DNA from: Gibbula magus
Lineage: Eukaryota > Mollusca > Gastropoda > Trochida > Trochidae
DNA length: 64,000 nucleotides
NCBI GenBank assembly: GCA_936450465.1
Contig: OW388300.1
Span: forward strand, 21,019,232-21,083,231
Direction: 5' to 3'
Of the stretch, positions 59,601 to 64,000 are shown one piece after another. The translations under genes and the position numbers were made by a program. Below the pieces are notes generated by a model. It was given only the letters and a program-made list of their open reading frames with translations. It had not been told where the DNA came from and searched no databases. Numbering within the stretch: the stretch's first letter is position 1; every line of letters starts with the position of its first letter.

Positions 59601-62600
59601 TTTGGCGTGAATGAAATACGTCCTTCGCGTACTACAACTAATACTCGTAGTACGCGCAGTAAGAAACCATGGTTTGGCAAAAATTGTCATATAGCTAGGA
59701 AGAAATACAGAAAGGCACGTAAACAATATCAGAAATTCAAATCAAATCAAAATGAGTTAAATTATAAAAAACAATCTAAAGATTATAAAAGATGTTTGAA
59801 TAATCATATCAACAAAAGTAAGTTCAAGGCCAGTAACATTCTGCGTTGTAAAGAAAAACTCTCAGTTAAACATTATTGGAAACTTTTGAAACCTGCGACT
59901 AATAGTCATGATTCGGCAGGTCCAAACTTAGATGATTTCTTGAAACACTTTAGAGACATTAACACATGTACACAAGATAATGTTATTATTGATGATGATA
60001 TTGACTTTGACACATATGATACATCTGTACTTAATGATGATATTACCCTACCAGAGATAACACATGCCGTTAAAAATCTAAAAAGGAATAAGGCCTCCGG
60101 TATAGACTTAATAGAAAATGACTACCTCATTGATTCCATTGAAAGGATTGGTCTGTTATGTACGACTTTGTTCAATCTCGTGTTAAAAACTGGACATTTG
60201 CCAGAAGCTTGGTTAACGGGAATAATCAAACCTATATACAAGAATAAAGGAAATATTGATGATCCTTCATCCTATAGACCTATTACCATATTGAGCTGTT
60301 TAGGAAAGCTGTTCACTGCTATACTTAATACAAGATTAACGACATTTATAGACAATAACAGTATACTAAGTAATGTACAGGCTGGATTCCGCAAAGGGTT
60401 TTCTACAATCGATAATATTTTTGTTCTAAATATGTTGACGAATTTACTCAAGAAAGGTAACAAAAAACTGTACTGTGCTTTCATCGACTTCTCTTAAGCC
60501 TTTGACAATGTCTGGAGAATTGGCTTGTGGCATAAGCTCTTGAAGCAAGGTGTACATGGTCGCTTCTTCAACTTAATACAAAACATGTACAAGAATATAA
60601 AATCATGCGTGTATGTAAATAATAATCACTCAGATTACTTTCCGAGTGAGTGCGGTGTTAGACAAGGTGAAAACCTTTCTCCACTATTGTTTTCATTATT
60701 TTTAAATGATCTTGAGTCACACATGATAACTGTGAGGGTGTTCATGTCGATTGTTTTGATGTAAACGTTGTTTTACACTTTGTTATTCTTTTGTATGCAG
60801 ACGACGCAGTACTTATTAGCGAAAGTCCAAACGGGCTACAGAAATCATTGAATTCTTTTCGTTTGTATTGTTTGCAATGGAACCTTGCTGTTAATATATC
60901 TAAAACCAAAATTATTATATTTGGCGGGGGGAAACCTTCTAAAAGTAAACATATATTCTACTTTGGAAATCAACCTCTTGAAATTGTCGATTATTATATG
61001 TATCTTGGTTTAAAACTACATAGATCTGGAAGATTTGTACACGCCATCAAAACTTTAATTGAATCAGGAACTAAGGCTATGTTTTCTCTTTTGAAACGAG
61101 CTAGAAACATTAACCTTCCCATTGACTGTTTAGTCCGGGCATTTGATACTATGATTGTCCCTATTTTATGTTATGGTTGTGAGACATGGGGTCATGAATC
61201 ATTGGAAATCGTTGAAAAAGTTCATTTGAAGTTTTTAAAACTGATTTGTAATCTTAAAGTATCTACGCCAAACTACATGGTATATGGAGAGTTGGGAAGG
61301 TACCCTCTCAGGATCAAAATCATAAAGCGATTAGTTAAATATTGGCACACTCTAGCTGTACCTAAAATAACAAATGTTAAACTTTCCCACACCTTGTACA
61401 ACTTTGTTTCTGTCAAAAAGCAACTATATGACTATCATGACAAGTGGCTAAACTTTGTCGAAGACACGCTAAACCACCTAGGTTTAAGCAATGTTTTCAA
61501 CAATCCGGAATCTTTTAACACCGAATGGCTGGCCTCAAAGGTAGAATTTGTCTTAAAAGATCACTTTATTCAGAGTTGGTTTTCATCTATAAATAATAGC
61601 CCAAAGGCACTATATTATAAGATCATAAAAGATTCCATAACATTTGAACGTTATTTCTTTCTTCCAACAAATGTTTATATTCCAATAATGAAATTTAGAA
61701 CTACCAATCATTTTCTACCTATTGAGACTGGCCGCTGGGAGGGCATTACAAGGGAAAATCGAACTTGTAAGTTGTGCGACTCCCCAGCAATAGCGGATGA
61801 ACTACATTACTTATTGAGATGTAACTATTTTGATGATGCTAGACAAAAATATATTCCTGCAGAATATCTAAAATGGAGTAATCTTATTACCTTTAAAACT
61901 TTAATGTGCTCAAAGAAAACATCAGTATTGAAAAAATTATCAGTGTTTATTAAGTGTATACTTACACACTTTAAATGTTAATTATGCCCCATCTTGTGAT
62001 TGTATATATGTAATTTGATGACTTTGTACTCTTGTACCACCGCTGGGTGGTTGATGGAGAAATAAAGAAAGTTGAAAGTTGAAGTTTGTTTCTTTGGTTA
62101 CAATTGGGACATAACTGAAATTGAATCGGGGGAAGGGGGAGACATCTGTTTAACGCGAGGATGCTTGGGAGGATTTGATATGAGAAGGCCCAAAGTTTTG
62201 CAGAATACTTTTTACAATTTCAAGTTGGTCGAATTCAACATCCTGGTGAAATGACCGTAGCATCATTATGTTACAAAGAATGTGGGGAAACTTACCAGTT
62301 TCAGTTATGACTACACACCGATAGTTGATAAGTTTGGATTTTATGTGATATCAATAGGGTATCTGCCCAATTCACCGTAAACCATACCATTTAGGGTGGA
62401 TTGTTTTGCTTTAAGAACAGATTCACAAAATTTCAAGTACGTTCATTTCAAAATGATTTTATTTTAATTGCCCCACACTTTCGAGTCGTATAGAAAAAGA
62501 GGTAAGACGCCCTGGTCAAAGAGTTTTAGTTTGAAGTCTATCGGTATTTGCAGATTCCGAATGGTTCTGAAAATTGAAAACATGGCCCTTGATGCTTGGT

Positions 62601-63429
62601 CCGAAAGTCTCTTCATTGCTTTTGAAATTTAGCCACTTAGCATTGAATAAAACTTAGAAATGACAAATGATTAACATGGCCTTTAGAAAATATTACAACT
62701 TTATTTTTTAATGTTACTTGGCGGGGGATATACATGTAGTAGACTCAGTTAATTAAAACGTTTATGCTCCAACACTTCACTCTCTTAATCTACATTCATC
62801 TATGCACATTACATAACTGGCATCTAAAACAGTTTGCTCAACCTCGTATAGAACCTCGTTCATCAATCCTATTTATTGTATAAACAACTTATCTCCAATC
62901 TATTTTAAAACAACTCATATACATTAATGGCCTCAAGCTCTAAAATTTGGAGTTGTAGGACAAAAGCAGATGGTATCATTACCTTAAAATGAACTCACTC
63001 CGACATTTTGAAATTGGGAACTAAAATGAAAACGTAAATATTGTAAAAATTATTAGGACAACGCGTTTCTTAGCTTCAAAACAAATTGTGGATGTCACAA
63101 CTCTGAGTCAGACTTAGCGTTACCTACCTTTGTTAGGGTGAATTAGAGTAACCTCCCCTTTTTAGACTGTCTGCAGCATCCTATTTGGCAATAAAGTTTG
63201 TTCCCTTGAAAAATGTATTTGGCTTTGATAAAGGATTTTCATTTCATTGTTTCAGGGAATGACAATATAAATAGACTGACATCACAACGGTCTTACAAAC
63301 TACGAGTGGACATGAGAGACCAGGAGGACCAGGGGGACCAATCAGGATACGCCACGTACTCAACATTCTATGTTGGAAAGGAATCTGACAACTACCGCCT
63401 CAACGTTACAGGATACGAAGGAAACAGAG
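41309..63429 (+). CDS. Secreted PAN + fibrinogen-related domain (FReD) protein, 3' partial
   Basis: This model joins 41309-41630, 51557-51825, 54152-54248 and 63256-63429, with phases 1, 0, 1 and 1 all consistent. About 287 residues are visible. There is an N-terminal hydrophobic signal segment (residues 6-26), a PAN/apple-like cysteine module (Cys59, 63, 69, 81), a duplicated FReD N-terminal subdomain (111-155 and 156-200), then the FReD core through [12 protein letters not shown]. The C-terminal FReD part, with the calcium and ligand sites, lies beyond the window. Secreted FReD proteins in molluscs are large families of lectin-like pattern-recognition proteins; that role is family knowledge and is not shown here. 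Introns of 9.9, 2.3 and 9.0 kb are packed with repeats. There is no in-frame stop in any exon, so the gene looks intact as far as it can be seen. Confidence 0.88.
41841..45080. repeat. 15-bp minisatellite array, about 216 units, with higher-order repeats
   Basis: The unit is CATCATGCTATCCCG with common variants (CGACATACTATCC, CCACATCATGC, CCTCTATCATAC, CCTGCATCATGC). The unit length is a multiple of three, so four of the six reading frames stay open for long distances. The apparent long open frames (MLSRI, HHAIP, SCYPA, MMRDS pentapeptides) are therefore a by-product of the repeat. Blocks of variant units recur in the same order: a block with CATCAAACTATCCAGCG begins near 42241, 42635 and 43302, and a block with CTATATCATGATATCC occurs at 44563 and 44768. 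The array starts 210 bp after FReD exon 1. Confidence 0.97.
45303..45370. repeat. Short inverted repeat, GATACCGATT ends
   Basis: GATACCGATTTTTATCATTC and its complement GAATGATAACAATCGGTATC flank a GC-rich loop GAACGCGACAGCGTGAGG. It stands just downstream of the minisatellite. Confidence 0.8.
45490..45660. repeat. Degenerate CCGCGCAAACG repeats
   Basis: Four spaced copies of the type ATCCGCGCAAACGNAGT (CCGCGCAAACGAAG, CCGCGCAAACGTCA, CCGCGCAAATGATA, CCGCCCAAACGTAG), roughly 20-27 bp apart, sit in a GC-richer patch. The preceding CCGGGGTAAAGCCCAG may be a fifth, eroded unit. Confidence 0.55.
45846..46290. repeat. Compound fold-back repeat, family C copy 2
   Basis: The first part is a hairpin (AGAATCTCACCC ... 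GGGTGAGATTCT, about 145 bp). It is followed by a second module bounded by TTTATCATCCAAAA and its complement TTTTGGATGATAAA. Module 2 carries several TGACGTCAT/TGTGATGTCAT motifs and a hairpin GGAGATATCGCTTG..CAAGCGATATCTCC. The same two-part unit occurs at 21501-21882 and 46999-47364. There are no coding frames, so it is a non-autonomous element or other dispersed repeat; no superfamily is assigned. Confidence 0.85.
46999..47364. repeat. Compound fold-back repeat, family C copy 3
   Basis: This copy has the same order as copy 2: AGAGAATCTCAC, GGTGAGATTATATTTAG, ATGATGTCATCATG, TATGACGTCATATC, GATATCTCCCAGGATATATC, TTTTGGATGATAAA. The first hairpin has an internal deletion that removes most of one arm. 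It lies only 700 bp from copy 2, in the same orientation. Confidence 0.85.
47690..48276 (+). mobile_element. LINE 3' end, plus copy
   Basis: [54 protein letters not shown], then a shifted frame with [18 protein letters not shown], ending TMYQRC. The 3' UTR has CGATGGCCTACACTTCAGTA followed by ATAAAGAATTTAATTG. It is inverted relative to the copy at 35.7-36.3 kb and lies within FReD intron 1. Confidence 0.85.
48624..49133. mobile_element. MITE with TAAGGATGTTCG termini
   Basis: The left end TTAAGGATGTTCGTTCCT and the right end AGGAAGGAGCGAACATCCTTA are inverted copies. The 510 bp between them has no open frame of note. This is a separate family from the TTAA-AGG groups; the superfamily is not assigned. 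Confidence 0.7.
49730..50640 (-). pseudogene. Decayed coding region of unknown type (possible PC4-like piece)
   Basis: Read on the minus strand from 50640 leftward, short protein-like stretches follow each other in changing frames: [19 protein letters not shown] with [46 protein letters not shown] followed by [30 protein letters not shown] with [32 protein letters not shown], and [18 protein letters not shown] to a stop. Composition and continuity look coding, but stops and frameshifts separate the pieces. The [20 protein letters not shown] piece recalls PC4-type single-strand-binding domains; this is a weak by-eye resemblance. It could be the remains of a transposon gene or a duplicated host gene. 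Confidence 0.4.
50741..51028 (+). mobile_element. tRNA-derived SINE, Meta-like domain, copy 1
   Basis: The head has box A GGATAGCGCAGTGGTT and box B GGGTTCGAATCCC. The body includes GCGGGCTTTCTCCCTGCCAT and the conserved AATACTCTTGAAAGCGGC near the 3' end, followed by ACCCCTACTCACC. A second copy is at 12824-13097 on the other strand. It sits in FReD intron 1 in sense. Confidence 0.85.
51557..51825 (+). CDS. FReD gene exon 2: two tandem FReD N-subdomains
   Basis: The exon lies between CTCTCAG and ACG|GTAAGC. It encodes GKR, then two successive modules. Module 1 starts [18 protein letters not shown] and ends GVGWTVVQ; module 2 starts [18 protein letters not shown] and ends DGGGWT, finished by VFQ in the next exon. 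Each module is 45 residues (135 nt) and has the family's Cys pair (DC..., VYC). Module 1 has lost the GGG of the canonical GGGWTV and the D of YCDM. A normal FReD carries one such module. Confidence 0.92.
52478..53509. repeat. 22-23-bp minisatellite, about 45 units
   Basis: The units are variants of GATACGTATTCATTGTTGAA plus GCT or ACT. Three main types intermix: GATACG..CATTGTTGAAGCT, GATGGG..CATTGTTGAAGCT and GATACG..CGTTATAGAAACT. It fills almost half of the FReD intron between exons 2 and 3. Periods of 22 and 23 alternate through loss of one G. Confidence 0.95.
53589..53925. mobile_element. TTAA-flanked MITE, family B (complete copy)
   Basis: It is bounded by TTAAAGGGGCAGTAGCACG and CGTGCTACTGCCCCTTTAA. 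It is 337 bp, without coding frames, and shares with other copies a central GTACATAGTTCGCTAAAGCC block. It lies in the FReD intron before exon 3. Confidence 0.85.
54152..54248 (+). CDS. FReD gene exon 3
   Basis: The 97-nt exon lies between ATCAACAG and CTTG|GTAAGT. It encodes [19 protein letters not shown], then [14 protein letters not shown], an almost consensus FReD segment (GGGWTVFQRRxDGSVDFxRxW...GEFWLG). The phase changes from 0 to 1, matching its neighbours. Confidence 0.95.
54249..56364 (+). other. FReD intron 3, left part
   Basis: A short CAGACAGACAGACAGAC run lies at 54306-54325. The rest is AT-rich with no repeat I can define. A GC-richer patch with CGGGCCGCCGCCATATTGG (55833-55852) precedes the FLYWCH exon by about 500 bp and could be its promoter. 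Confidence 0.4.
56365..56604 (+). CDS. FLYWCH-type zinc-finger exon
   Basis: From ATG at 56383 (ACAATGG context) the frame reads [51 protein letters not shown] and [10 protein letters not shown], which fits the FLYWCH zinc finger (aromatic start, W-x-C-x5-C, then HxH). It ends phase 0 at GAAATGAAG|GTATAT. FLYWCH modules are found in chromatin proteins and in MULE-type transposases. I see no following exon in the window, so this may be a captured or abandoned exon. It sits in FReD intron 3, same strand. Confidence 0.65.
57803..57885. repeat. Hairpin, TGGGTGAG ends
   Basis: TGGGTGAGTGAAGTTTTATT...ATGATAATACTTTTC pairs with GAAAAGTATTATCATTT...AAAACCTCACCCA. It sits immediately before the 140-bp repeat block at 57886-58200 and may be that element's terminal hairpin, as seen at 37885 for the similar repeat there. 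Confidence 0.75.
57886..58200. repeat. 140-bp direct repeat block after hairpin
   Basis: GGTATACAACCTCACCATAT and AGTATACATCCTCCCCATAC head two diverged units 140 bp apart, each followed by CATGTARATGTGC and TTTTGGGG-type text. It starts with a GGCGTCGGCGTCGGCG run. It resembles the layout of the repeat at 37885-38425 with different sequence. The LINE begins immediately after. Confidence 0.65.
58200..62084 (+). mobile_element. Non-LTR retrotransposon with APE endonuclease and RT, one stop and one frameshift
   Basis: The open frame is in phase from about 58206. The APE-type endonuclease domain has [44 protein letters not shown] and SDVHCPVSF. The RT domain has [52 protein letters not shown] then a TAA stop (60495) directly before AFDNVW (motif A), [19 protein letters not shown], and a one-base shift near 60725. 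The frame then continues through YADDAVLIS to [19 protein letters not shown] and the stop at 61981. The 3' end is AATAAAGAAAGTTGAAAGTT. No ORF1 is seen, so it is 5' truncated. Clade not assigned. It lies in sense in FReD intron 3. Confidence 0.93.
62085..63255 (+). other. FReD intron 3, right part
   Basis: Sequence between the LINE 3' end and FReD exon 4. No exon, repeat or element is recognised. The acceptor for exon 4 is TTGTTTCAG. Confidence 0.6.
63256..63429 (+). CDS. FReD gene exon 4
   Basis: The exon lies between GTTTCAG and AACAGAG|GTGAAT. It encodes [20 protein letters not shown], then a Gln/Asp-rich stretch ([11 protein letters not shown]) and [20 protein letters not shown], ending TGYEGNRG. 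The Gln/Asp-rich insert looks slightly longer than in typical FReDs and comes from GACCAG-like repeats. The expected next FReD exon is past the right edge of the window. Confidence 0.93.
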
Positions 63430-63751
63430 GTGAATTACCACTGTCAGTCTGAGTGTGTATAACCGTTCACCGGAAATAGCGAGGTGTACATCGATATCAT
63501 GTTCCTTGCGAGGAGCGTAATAGCGGAAGGAACGATAACGATAAGATTTCGATAACTTCCTCAAACAATTTCAAATAATTTAAGGTGATGAAATCAAAGA
63601 TGTTATTAATAAAATCATTGCTTGCAATGAGTCGAGAAGTAGCTTATATATGCATGGTACCATGTTTTCTATGTATTTTGATGCAGTTAAATTCCTTTGG
63701 TAAGTACAACTGAACTCTGAAATTATTTTTGAAATGTAGTGAAACAGGAAA

Positions 63752-63912
63752 TTGTACCACAGGTGAAGTTTAGCGCAAACATGTTGCGCAACAGAGATGA
63801 ACGACCAGTTTTCCCTATGTGTGAACGAACTCACTTTGTTCGCGCATAGGGAAAACTGGTCGTTCATCTCTGTTGCGCAACATATTTGCGCTACACTTCA
63901 CCTGTGGTACAA
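63752..63912. repeat. Fold-back element family A, young copy
   Basis: Two arms of about 75 bp (left starts TTGTACCACAGGTGAAGT, right ends with its complement) differ at only about four positions around a short loop. It contains GCGCAACAGAGATGAACG and its complement. A second, older copy is at 13299-13448. Confidence 0.9.
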
Positions 63913-64000
63913 CTTCATTCCCCTCCTTTGCATGAAAACGCAACTTGAACTTTCGGTTCCGGTGCAGAACTTAAATAAGGAAGACATAGCTCAACAAAAC

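Overview
The window looks like nuclear DNA of a lophotrochozoan animal, most likely a marine bivalve mollusc. It is AT-rich, its genes are split by long introns with GT..AG borders, and the two recognisable host genes belong to families that are common in molluscs: an Rv2258c-like SAM-dependent methyltransferase and a secreted PAN plus fibrinogen-related-domain (FReD) lectin-like protein. The repeat complement also fits: tRNA- and 5S-derived SINEs with conserved 3' domains, several LINE families, many TTAA-flanked or fold-back MITEs, and a repeat starting with a short CCCCCGAAA-type hairpin of the sort abundant in bivalves. Species assignment is inference.

Layout. 1-4.8 kb is non-genic, with a divergent segment that is paralogous to 27.2-27.9 kb, a tRNA-Glu-like SINE and a TTAA MITE. 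4,817-17,628 (minus) is the complete methyltransferase coding region in four exons. Every splice phase fits and the product is 346 aa. Its 7.7 kb second intron holds two decayed LINEs, a SINE and fold-back elements; its first intron holds a poly-G/poly-C tract and a 5S-derived SINE. 17.6-41.2 kb has no gene I can support. It is filled with inverted repeats, tandem repeats, MITE copies, LINE tails and two short dispersed repeats.

41,309-63,429 (plus, running off the right edge in function) is the FReD gene: a signal peptide plus PAN-like exon, then three FReD exons in register, with the C-terminal third of the FReD outside the window. Its introns carry a 3.2 kb 15-bp minisatellite with higher-order structure, a 1 kb 23-bp minisatellite, two copies of a CRE-motif-rich fold-back repeat, a decayed minus-strand coding region I cannot name, a FLYWCH zinc-finger exon and a 3.9 kb non-LTR retrotransposon broken by one stop codon and one frameshift.

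The most unusual protein-level observation is an exact in-frame 135-bp tandem duplication of the N-terminal FReD subdomain, inside one exon. At the DNA level the standouts are the minisatellite with higher-order repeats in the first FReD intron, a compound fold-back family present three times with TGACGTCA-like motifs, and an inverted repeat at 18.8-20.5 kb whose arms are built of 218-bp tandem units. The two host genes are on opposite strands and nothing suggests that they work together.
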